From the NCBI GenBank assembly GCA_023258355.1, contig JALQZL010000060.1, positions 1 to 8,937 on the forward strand: 8,937 bases of DNA. Reading direction: 5' to 3'. The DNA is from Wenzhouxiangellaceae bacterium. GTDB lineage: Bacteria > Pseudomonadota > Gammaproteobacteria > Xanthomonadales > Wenzhouxiangellaceae. Below, piece by piece: positions 1-6,163 of this stretch. Within the stretch, counting starts at the first letter, position 1; every line of letters starts with the position of its first letter. The position numbers were made by a program, and so were the translations under genes. The notes under the pieces were generated by a model. The model was given only the letters and a program-made list of their open reading frames with translations, searched no databases and was not told the DNA's origin.

Positions 1-1040
1 GTGTAATAGGCCATATCCCAAGGCGCCAGCGGCACAGAGGCGCCTTTTGTCTGGGCAAAGTCTGTGAGCGTTTGGAGTTGCTGTTGAGCAATGGGTTGCG
101 CCTTGTCCACCAGGTCCTTGAGAAATGACTCAATGCTCTCGACAGAGTCCGCCATACGACGTTCAAGTCGATAAGCTGCGTGATGCTCGAATCCAAGAAG
201 TACCGCCATCTCATGTCTGAGGCGAATGATTTCGGAAACGATGGGGGTGTTATCAAACTGCCCAGCCTGAGGGCCTTTGTTTGAGGCACGGGTAGCATAG
301 GCCTCATAAAATTTTTCGCGCAATGCACGGTCATCGGCATAGGTCACAATCGCTCGATAGCTGGGCAGACTCAGATCTGCGACATAGCCAGATTGCCCCG
401 CCGATTTTGACCGTGCTGCCATCTGGGCCAAGGCATCGGCTGGGAGTCCTTCGAGTTCCTCGACATTTTCAAAGTGCACTTGAAAACCATCCGTTGCGTC
501 CATGACATGGTTGCCAAACTGATTCGAGAGTTCGGATAGGCGCAGGCTGTGTTCTTTTAATTGATCACGAATGCTTTGTGGTTGATCAACACCAGAAAGC
601 TTGAAATCTTTCAGCTGGTGCTGGATAGCGGCTTGGATAGCCGCGGGTTGTTCAGCAAAATCATCTCGCTCGGACAAGACCTCATAGGCTCGATAGAGGC
701 GCTGGTTTTGAGCCCGTTCAGTTGAAAATGAGCTGATCAGTGGCAAGCAGGCTTGGAATGCATTCCGCCAGTCTTCGGTATTCATCACCCTGTTGAGATG
801 CCCAATGGTTGACCAGGCGTTCGATAGTGCGTCATCAGCAATCGCCTCAGCCCAGACCACGTTGTCATAATCTAGCGCTGCCTCAGGCATGACCTCAATC
901 TTTTTGATGATGTCACGGTAAGCCTCAATCATTGCCTCCACCGCCGGTTGTGCGTGTTGAGGTTGGATTGATTGGAACTGGGGTAGACCCGATGTCATCA
1001 GCGGATTGGATGAATGCGAATTGGATGAACTATTTGCCAT
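1..1040 (-). CDS. prlC: Oligopeptidase A (M3 zinc peptidase), N-terminal part
   Basis: Cytosolic M3-family metallopeptidase that degrades short peptides, including cleaved signal peptides. I translated the minus strand from ATG at 1038-1040 and found an uninterrupted frame of 346 codons to the window edge. Family-typical stretches include LPADALAQMAA, a TYADDRALREKFYEAY-like segment, the ATRASNKGP region, RLRHEMAVLLGFE and, at the very end, APWDMAYY. These match the N-terminal half of E. coli PrlC closely. The HExxH zinc motif lies in the missing C-terminal half, so catalysis cannot be confirmed here. The start is supported by a purine-rich AAGAAGAG 5 bases upstream. It gives a Ser/Asn-rich leader (ANSSSNSHSSNPL) about ten residues longer than in E. 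coli. A later ATG at residue 16 would remove the conserved NPL start of the family, so I prefer the first. It is divergent from the exported-protein operon. Confidence 0.95.
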   Translation of the reverse strand, partial: MANSSSNSHSSNPLMTSGLPQFQSIQPQHAQPAVEAMIEAYRDIIKKIEVMPEAALDYDNVVWAEAIADDALSNAWSTIGHLNRVMNTEDWRNAFQACLPLISSFSTERAQNQRLYRAYEVLSERDDFAEQPAAIQAAIQHQLKDFKLSGVDQPQSIRDQLKEHSLRLSELSNQFGNHVMDATDGFQVHFENVEELEGLPADALAQMAARSKSAGQSGYVADLSLPSYRAIVTYADDRALREKFYEAYATRASNKGPQAGQFDNTPIVSEIIRLRHEMAVLLGFEHHAAYRLERRMADSVESIESFLKDLVDKAQPIAQQQLQTLTDFAQTKGASVPLAPWDMAYY

Positions 1041-1069
1041 GGTGTCTCTTCTTTGGGTTCGAGTAGCCC

Positions 1070-1075
1070 ATTATA
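1070..1075 (-). promoter_or_regulatory. Candidate -10 box of prlC promoter
   Basis: The minus strand reads TATAAT, a perfect sigma-70 -10 hexamer, 30 bases upstream of the prlC start. It implies a 5' leader of roughly 20-25 bases. No good -35 hexamer sits 16-18 bases upstream: the options are CTTTGC or ACTTTG. A better TTGACT lies too far away, with a 26-base spacer. The promoter may therefore be weak or depend on an activator. Confidence 0.5.
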
Positions 1076-1122
1076 AGTGGCATCTGTTGTCGCAAAGTTC
1101 AAGTCAACAAGTGCCAACATCG

Positions 1123-1140
1123 GCTGAATTCAGCATATGC
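1123..1140. promoter_or_regulatory. Overlapping palindromes, possible operator
   Basis: GCTGAATTCAGC (1123-1134) is a perfect 12-bp palindrome. It shares its last two bases with a second perfect palindrome, GCATATGC (1133-1140). Both lie in the 150-base divergent region between prlC and the exported-protein operon, about 50-57 bases from the 1191 start and upstream of the prlC -10 box. The symmetry and position suit a dimeric regulator, possibly the LuxR-type protein at 5264-5965, but this is inference. I see no convincing sigma-70 promoter for the plus-strand operon. Confidence 0.35.
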
Positions 1141-1190
1141 CATGACACGATGGATCTCCGATTGACCCCAACCCGAACTAGGAGATCAGC

Positions 1191-1772
1191 ATGACTCAAA
1201 AGCAGACCGTATGTAACAACCAATGGTTATGTGGCTTGGCTGTACTATCCACCAGCCTGATGCCTTGTCTTGCCTTAGCAAGCGACACACTCAATCAAAA
1301 CATTCTCATTGCTGTTCAGAATGTGGCCCAAGTTGCCATTGCTGGCACAGGAGACCCTACTTTTGTTATGGATGTTGCCAACGTGCCTGGTGGTGCCCCG
1401 ACGATTGCTAAGGATATTAATGATCGCTATTTGCAATATACGTCGATCACACCCGCCGGTGAGACGCGGAATATTCAGGCGCAGTTGACATCCCCCGCCC
1501 CGGCTGGTTTGGCCCTGAGACTGTCTACCAATGCGACCAGTGGTACAGGCAGTGTAGGCACCGCACAGCACACGACCCCAGGCTCTGGCGGCGTTATTTT
1601 GACAACCACACCTTTGAATATGGTGACGGGTATTGGCACAGGTTATACCGGCGACGGTGCCACTGATGGCTTGCTAATGAACTACTACCTCAGCATGACC
1701 AATGATTTTGACCAAGTGCATACGGGCATGCACAACCTTGAGGTGACCTTTACCTTAGCAGCAGCGCCATGA
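1191..1772 (+). CDS. Exported beta-rich protein, candidate surface or pilus subunit
   Basis: A 193-residue protein I do not recognise as a named family. It has a clear Sec signal peptide: a Lys near the start, a hydrophobic segment at about 13-28, and likely cleavage after ALA at residue 30. The mature part is about 163 residues, rich in Gly, Ala, Thr and Asn, and has no cysteine; all three Cys (8, 14, 26) are in the signal. Its start, about 34-50 (LNQNILIAVQNVAQVAI), and its end (LEVTFTLAA) alternate hydrophobic and polar residues like beta strands. A Gly/Thr-rich segment with TGIGTGYTGDG lies at 146-156. The ATG has a strong AGGAG site at 1180-1184, 6 bases upstream. Its stop overlaps the next start by four bases (ATGA), so the two are translationally coupled. 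By position before a chaperone-like and a barrel-like gene it is probably the exported or polymerised subunit. A free periplasmic or secreted protein is the alternative. Confidence 0.8.
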   Translation: MTQKQTVCNNQWLCGLAVLSTSLMPCLALASDTLNQNILIAVQNVAQVAIAGTGDPTFVMDVANVPGGAPTIAKDINDRYLQYTSITPAGETRNIQAQLTSPAPAGLALRLSTNATSGTGSVGTAQHTTPGSGGVILTTTPLNMVTGIGTGYTGDGATDGLLMNYYLSMTNDFDQVHTGMHNLEVTFTLAAAP

Positions 1773-2662
1773 GGAAGGCTTGGGGATCAGCGAGGTTGAC
1801 GCTTACCCTTGTTTGGCTACTTTCAGTCTGCTCGGCTGAGGCCAGTATCAGTGTGGTGGGTTCTTTGGATCACCACTACACGCTGGCCCCTGGGGAGACT
1901 TTCGAGGGTTACATACAAGTGAATAATTCCTCAGATGAACCGGCTATCGTCCGTGTGGAACTAGCCGACTATGGCGTCACACCCGAGGGCAACGCTTATT
2001 ACCCCAAGCCTAATAGTCACCCCCGCTCATTGGCCAAATACATCCAAATGATGCCGCCAGAGCAAACGATTGCCCCGCTCGCTCAAGGAGAGGTCGGCTT
2101 CAAGGTCACGCTGCCCACCTTGACAGATCTTCCTGAGCTTGCGGGCGCTTATTGGGCCGTGCTGCTGGTCCGCCAATCCGAGTTGGCTGAGGTCATGACG
2201 GCACCCACGCTAGATGAGTGGGTGATCAAAGAAAGATTTCAAACGGCAGTTCGCATCACCGCCAGCGTTCGGGGCAATGGACTCACCCAACTCCATTATG
2301 AGGGTGCCCGATTGGTCTGGCCGGAGAGCAAAGACCAGACTGAAACAAACCATCCTCTGTTTGAGGTGGATATGGTGAATGATGGTGCCCATCTACTTGA
2401 TTTAGAGCTCATTGGGGAGTTGTTCGATCGAACCGGCGAATCCTTGGGCAGAACAGCGCTGGGCGCACTGCGAATTTACCCTGGGCACCGACGTCGAGTG
2501 GAGTGGGTGCTTGACTCAGCACAGCTCTCATCCCATCAGCCCCCAACCGAGCTTTGGTTGATGGCCAACCCAAGAGCGCGCATGATCGACCGAAAGCGCT
2601 TTGGCGGGCGTTTTATGATCAAGCCAAGGGAGTCGGCGCGCTTTGGTCATGGTGTTGATTGA
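1769..2662 (+). CDS. Exported two-Ig-domain protein, probable periplasmic chaperone-like
   Basis: A 297-residue protein with a signal peptide (RK near the start, hydrophobic 10-22, likely cleavage after SAEA at 25). The first domain, about 26-137, has an Ig-like pattern: LAPGETFEGYIQVNN, later IAPLAQGEVGFKVTLP, then AGAYWAVLLV. This order (gly-pro turn, strand with Asn-rich end, second strand pair, compact aromatic strand) is seen in PapD-like chaperones and also in the DUF916-type domains of WxL-associated proteins. The second domain, about 155-250, contains FEVDMVNDGAHLLDLEL and IYPGHRRRVEW, again Ig-like. The C-terminal tail (265-297) is strongly basic. The start codon overlaps the upstream stop (ATGA), no good Shine-Dalgarno is visible, and coupling is likely. 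I infer that it escorts the small upstream protein to the downstream barrel protein. The donor-strand residues of classical chaperones cannot be assigned by eye. Confidence 0.75.
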   Translation: MRKAWGSARLTLTLVWLLSVCSAEASISVVGSLDHHYTLAPGETFEGYIQVNNSSDEPAIVRVELADYGVTPEGNAYYPKPNSHPRSLAKYIQMMPPEQTIAPLAQGEVGFKVTLPTLTDLPELAGAYWAVLLVRQSELAEVMTAPTLDEWVIKERFQTAVRITASVRGNGLTQLHYEGARLVWPESKDQTETNHPLFEVDMVNDGAHLLDLELIGELFDRTGESLGRTALGALRIYPGHRRRVEWVLDSAQLSSHQPPTELWLMANPRARMIDRKRFGGRFMIKPRESARFGHGVD

Positions 2663-2677
2663 TAAAAGACAGCCTCG

Positions 2678-5227
2678 ATGGTCAGGGTGTGGCAAACACT
2701 TTTGGGATTGGCTTGCTGTTTTTTGCTCACAACCGCTGCTCATGGTGGCCAGTTTGAGTTAAGGCCGACGCCCTCAATCAAGCCAGGTGATTGGGTTCGA
2801 TTGCAGTTTGATGTCAGGGGAATTCAAACAGCGCAGCCAAGCCATCGAGATGAGGTATCACTTCAGCTACCGAAAGGGTGGTCAGTGCTCATTCCACCTG
2901 CCTTGACGAATGATGTTGTTGCTGGGGTGAGTCGCTTGACGGCCGCCATTTCTGTTGCTGAGGATGCGCTCGCGGGGCAGCATGCGCTGACACTGACGCA
3001 TGCCGATACGAGCCAAATTTTTTATGTCGAAGTCGAACCTATCATTGACCTTCGATGGGCGCTGGTGGATTTCGATCAGCGTCATCGAGCTTGGTGGGTG
3101 GCTTCACCACTTGACCTTGAAGCGACACTTTCGATGGCTGGGAATGTTGATTTGGATGTGGTGTTCTCCGTTGAAGCGCCAGCGAGTCTTGATATTGAAC
3201 TGATACACAACCGCGCTCGAGTGACTCCACAAAAGCCCGCCATCATTCGGCTGACGGTTAAGGCAAAGACACCAGAAGCATTATTGCCCAAAGAGAGGAT
3301 ACCCATCCGACTCAATGTGGACGACCCAATCACCCAGGAGCGCTTAACAAGTCATCAGATCTGGCTTGAAGTACTCACGCCCGGGTCAGGGCGTTCATCC
3401 CATGCTCGAGCGCCTGTTCGGGGTTATGCCGAGATGAGGTATCTGGCCTCCAACCAAACTTCTCCATTGGACAATGCTCAACTCAATGTTGAGTGGGGAT
3501 TGACGGGTGTCTTTGATACCAGTGATCAATCAAAAGCGCGCTGGCAAACCGCATTTCATAGTCAAGCTGAGCGTGGCCGGTATCTCAATTGGACAGGCGA
3601 GCATGCCCAGATCCGGTTTGGGACACAGCTCTATGGGAGCGATGGGCTGTCGGTGAGACCAAGACTAGCTCAAGGCATTGCCGTGAGTTGGTTTGATTAT
3701 GAGCGTAGTGGTGGGCTTGGCGGTGAGCTGGCGGTGGGTTGGCAACACTTCATTCATGGGAGAGATCGTTACCACCAACCTTGGGCTCGGTATGGCGCCT
3801 ACACTTTTGGTTGGGTCACTCAAACGCGCACAGAGAACAGCTCCTCACAAACCAGTCACTGGCCATTTATGAGTTGGCAATGGGACAGCACCTCTTCTTC
3901 AGAGCGTCATCACCAGTTAAGCAGTCATTGGAGCTATCACGATGACAGGCTGTCTGGGATTGCAGACTATCGTTACCTACCGAATCGAGATACCACATGG
4001 CAATTTGAATTCGCGTCTATTGACTCAGACCATCCAAGTCAGTACCCCTCTGGACGCTATGCCCATATCAGCCGATCCCAGAGGATAGACCACGGGTATT
4101 GGCAGGTGCGTGCCCAGGTCAGGTCGCCGATGGAGAAGGCTGCTTGGCTGAGCAGTGGCAGTGCTTATTGGTGGCATCAACGCCAAGGCCAGTCTAAGCA
4201 CGCCTATGGGCTCGGTCTTGTCTGGAACCGCAGTGCATCGCGTCGCTATTTACAGGCGCGGTGGCGAATCAAGCATCCAGGTATCTACTGGTCGGGTGTC
4301 TTGCGCTCAGATGGCCATTTTGGCTGGCATGGTGTTTTCTCCCAAGCACCGGTGGGCACGTGGTATTTGGACCATCAGCCCCAGCAAAGCCAGGCAAGTC
4401 TCTTGTTGGATAAGATCGATAACCACGCACTGATGGTTGGTCTCCAGAGACGTCGAGACAGTGGCACTCAAGATGACCGTTTATTTCTTAATTGGGAATT
4501 TCAGAGTTCACACCACAGTCGATGGCAGCTGACATTGACTAACAGCTTGACAAAAGACGATGGGTTGCAAGGGTGGCTTCGATACCAATGGGATGGTTTT
4601 GTGTCTAATGGTTTTTCAACCAAGGCGCATGGGGGTTACCTGCGGGGTCATGTAGTGAAACGGACTGTATTGGGTGATGAGAGTGTGGCTGGTGCCTTGG
4701 TCCATTTGGGTGAGCGCGTCGCCAAAACGGACACGCAGGGCCGTTATCAATTCAGTCATTTGCCTCCGGGTGAGCATCAGCTCCACTTAAGTGTGCCGCC
4801 GGCAGACGCACGCTGGATGCCAACCAAGGGTCATCAGCGCACAGCGGTGCTGGGGGCAGATCAGCGCCACTCCATAGACTGGGTTTTGGTTGAGTCTGCG
4901 AAGCTGGAAGGCACCATCATCGGTATCGAGCATCTCATCACTGATGATACCCGGCCTTCTGTAAGACTCATTGGCACTTGTGCTCAGTGTCCAATTGCCA
5001 CTCGGCATCGTATCAGTGAAGTAGATGATCAAGGGCGGTTTCGGGTGGATCAACTGATGCCGGGTGTGTGGCGTTGGACAGTGAGTACGTCGGCGATGCC
5101 TAGAGACTATGTTTGGAAAGAAAAAAGTCAAGAAGTGACGGTGGTCTCTGGACAAACCCAATCATTGACTTGGGTCATTGAGGAGTCACGCCCGCCAATA
5201 CAGTGGTTAATCATTGACTCTGGGTAA
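2678..5227 (+). CDS. Usher-like outer-membrane protein: Ig-like, beta-barrel, carboxypeptidase-regulatory-like domains
   Basis: An 849-residue protein starting 15 bases after the chaperone-like gene. Residues 1-22 form a signal peptide (hydrophobic LLGLACCFLLTTAAHG). Residues 24-120 and 121-235 look like two Ig-like domains; the first has the IKPGDWVRLQFDVRG pattern and LPKGWSV. From about 245 to 650 the sequence alternates polar and hydrophobic/aromatic residues in short strands joined by polar turns, with about two dozen Trp and many Tyr and His. That is expected of an outer-membrane beta-barrel. Residues 653-707 (LRGHVV, VAGALVHLG, TDTQGRYQFSHLPPGEHQL) match a carboxypeptidase-regulatory-like beta-sandwich. 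A second, more diverged copy lies at about 741-835 (DDQGRFRVDQLMPG) and carries a CAQC pair at 768-771. The length and barrel-then-small-beta-domains layout parallel fimbrial ushers, but I see no classical usher signature. Role as secretion or assembly platform is inferred. A receptor or adhesin is the alternative. Confidence 0.75.
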   Translation: MVRVWQTLLGLACCFLLTTAAHGGQFELRPTPSIKPGDWVRLQFDVRGIQTAQPSHRDEVSLQLPKGWSVLIPPALTNDVVAGVSRLTAAISVAEDALAGQHALTLTHADTSQIFYVEVEPIIDLRWALVDFDQRHRAWWVASPLDLEATLSMAGNVDLDVVFSVEAPASLDIELIHNRARVTPQKPAIIRLTVKAKTPEALLPKERIPIRLNVDDPITQERLTSHQIWLEVLTPGSGRSSHARAPVRGYAEMRYLASNQTSPLDNAQLNVEWGLTGVFDTSDQSKARWQTAFHSQAERGRYLNWTGEHAQIRFGTQLYGSDGLSVRPRLAQGIAVSWFDYERSGGLGGELAVGWQHFIHGRDRYHQPWARYGAYTFGWVTQTRTENSSSQTSHWPFMSWQWDSTSSSERHHQLSSHWSYHDDRLSGIADYRYLPNRDTTWQFEFASIDSDHPSQYPSGRYAHISRSQRIDHGYWQVRAQVRSPMEKAAWLSSGSAYWWHQRQGQSKHAYGLGLVWNRSASRRYLQARWRIKHPGIYWSGVLRSDGHFGWHGVFSQAPVGTWYLDHQPQQSQASLLLDKIDNHALMVGLQRRRDSGTQDDRLFLNWEFQSSHHSRWQLTLTNSLTKDDGLQGWLRYQWDGFVSNGFSTKAHGGYLRGHVVKRTVLGDESVAGALVHLGERVAKTDTQGRYQFSHLPPGEHQLHLSVPPADARWMPTKGHQRTAVLGADQRHSIDWVLVESAKLEGTIIGIEHLITDDTRPSVRLIGTCAQCPIATRHRISEVDDQGRFRVDQLMPGVWRWTVSTSAMPRDYVWKEKSQEVTVVSGQTQSLTWVIEESRPPIQWLIIDSG

Positions 5228-5263
5228 GCCGACCACCCGAGGGCGCACCAGCTTATCGACAGC
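5228..5263. other. Short convergent intergenic gap, no clear terminator
   Basis: Only 36 bases separate the end of the usher-like gene from the end of the LuxR-type gene. The best inverted repeat is AGCT-N7-AGCT (5250-5264) with a 4-bp stem and no T-run on either side. I therefore call no intrinsic terminator. Transcripts from both sides may read into each other. Confidence 0.5.
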
Positions 5264-5965
5264 TCACCGAGAACGTTTCTTCTTCGGTGATGATTTAAAA
5301 ATGAAAGGATGCCGATCATGGAATCTGACCAGATCTGGCAAATGCGACAAGCCCAATCGTTTGAGAATATTGGTCTTGTGAGTTGAGACCGTTTTGTCGC
5401 TGATATGCAATGTGGATGCGATCTCTTGATGGGTGGCGCCCGCCACCAGTAATTTGCCAACGGCACGCTCACGGTGAGTCAGCGAAACCGATACTTTCGG
5501 CGAGTCAGTCATGAGTGATTTGACATAGCACTGTGGGACATAGCTCTCATGCGCCTGTAGGTGCTTCAGGGCTTGACAGAATTCATCGTGTCCTTGGTCG
5601 ATCGTGACATAACCAAGGGCATGGTCTCTTAGTAGTACTTTCATCCATACATCGTCATGGTGTGTTGCCAAGACCAATGTCGGTAGCTGACTGGCTACCG
5701 AAGTCATGGTTTTGATGCAGGACTCACTGAGCGCAGTATGAGGTGTGAGGATGAGTATCCGAAGTTGTGCCTTGTCTTCTTTTGGCCACTGTGAGGTTTC
5801 GGTCCATGCACAACGCTGCGTCACCTGCCACTCATCCTTGGCATCACACAACCATGTCATCGCATCAGCGAGCCACTTGGATGTGCTGATGATGCTCACG
5901 TTGCACGGAGAAGAAGTCTCAGACACCGAACTACCCCAATAAATCAATGTCTTAGACAGTAGCAA
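5264..5965 (-). CDS. LuxR/CsgD-like transcriptional regulator with degenerate receiver
   Basis: A DNA-binding regulator of up to 233 residues. The C-terminal part, about 158-218, is a clear LuxR-type helix-turn-helix: LTHRERAVGKLLVAG, then HQEIASTLHISDKTVSTH and ILKRLGL. Residues 21-145 have the length and strand pattern of a response-regulator receiver. However, the phospho-acceptor position after strand 3 (RILILTPHT) is Thr74, not Asp. The acidic pair after strand 1 is absent (SIISTSKW), and the conserved Lys in the GYxxK position is Ile122. It is thus probably not phosphorylated, like CsgD or VpsT; no VpsT W[FLM][TS]R c-di-GMP motif is seen. A basic tail (KSSPKKKRSR) ends the protein. The longest start is TTG at 5963-5965 with AGGG 6 bases upstream. 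GTG at 5924-5926 (residue 14, with GGGG 7 bases upstream) is a real alternative. It faces the exported-protein operon convergently and may control it. Confidence 0.85.
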   Translation of the reverse strand: MLLSKTLIYWGSSVSETSSPCNVSIISTSKWLADAMTWLCDAKDEWQVTQRCAWTETSQWPKEDKAQLRILILTPHTALSESCIKTMTSVASQLPTLVLATHHDDVWMKVLLRDHALGYVTIDQGHDEFCQALKHLQAHESYVPQCYVKSLMTDSPKVSVSLTHRERAVGKLLVAGATHQEIASTLHISDKTVSTHKTNILKRLGLSHLPDLVRFHDRHPFIFKSSPKKKRSR

Positions 5966-6008
5966 GCATAACCCTGAATGAGTATGTCAAAAGCTTTAAA
6001 CATCTATA
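5965..6008 (-). promoter_or_regulatory. Candidate promoter elements of the LuxR-type gene
   Basis: Two options exist on the minus strand. One is TATAGA at 6003-6008 as a -10 box, which would give a leader of about 30 bases before the TTG start but has only a weak -35 (CTGATT-like). The other is a perfect TTGACA at 5985-5990 followed by TATGCT at 5965-5970, with an unusually short 14-base spacer. If the second is used, transcription begins inside the longest frame and the GTG start at 5926 becomes the likely one. Neither is decisive. Confidence 0.3.
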
Positions 6009-6028
6009 AGGTAAGTAAGATAAATTAA

Positions 6029-6042
6029 TCAGATAAATCTGA
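6029..6042. promoter_or_regulatory. Inverted repeat TCAGAT-AA-ATCTGA, possible operator
   Basis: Two perfect 6-base arms are separated by two bases in the AT-rich divergent region between the LuxR-type gene and the glutaredoxin fusion gene. The size and symmetry suit a dimeric regulator, and the site lies upstream of both genes. No known consensus was recognised. Confidence 0.3.
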
Positions 6043-6084
6043 ATATTGGCCTATCCAAAGGAGATGCCTCAATTTTTTTGGTCT

Positions 6085-6121
6085 CCGCCCAAACAGGTAG
6101 AAACCTCGGTATCATGGGCGG
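6085..6121 (+). promoter_or_regulatory. GC-rich inverted repeat upstream of glutaredoxin fusion gene
   Basis: CCGCCCA (6085-6091) pairs perfectly with TGGGCGG (6115-6121). Inside the loop a second short stem, AGGT-AGAA-ACCT (6095-6106), can form. The element ends 42 bases before the preferred start at 6164. No T-run follows it, so it is not a classical intrinsic terminator. It could be an operator or, if transcribed, a leader structure. A TAAATA at 6131-6136 could be a -10 box giving a start near 6143, in which case the repeat would lie upstream of transcription and act as DNA. Confidence 0.35.
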
Positions 6122-6147
6122 GACAGTCTTTAAATACAGCAGATGAC

Positions 6148-6154
6148 AGGTGGA
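6148..6154 (+). promoter_or_regulatory. Ribosome binding site fixing the start at 6164
   Basis: AGGTGGA lies 9 bases before ATG at 6164. The earlier in-frame ATG at 6143 has no comparable purine-rich site and would add only seven residues (MTGGYHS) that lie outside the glutaredoxin domain. The later start is therefore preferred. Confidence 0.65.
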
Positions 6155-6163
6155 TATCACTCA

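Noticed and set aside
1084..1105. CTTGAA on the minus strand upstream of prlC as a heat-shock (sigma-32) -35 box.
   Set aside because: No CCCCAT-like -10 follows at the right distance; the TATAAT nearby fits a sigma-70 promoter better.
323..1194. Plus-strand frames at 323-505 and 1006-1194.
   Set aside because: The first lies opposite prlC. The second runs from the prlC start across the divergent region without a ribosome binding site or protein-like composition.
4787..5161. A 124-residue minus-strand frame opposite the usher-like C-terminus.
   Set aside because: It is antisense to a frame with clear domain repeats and has no start signal or recognisable composition.
6060..6079. GAG-ATGC-CTC followed by a run of seven T, resembling a terminator.
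   Set aside because: The stem is only three base pairs and no plus-strand gene lies upstream to terminate.
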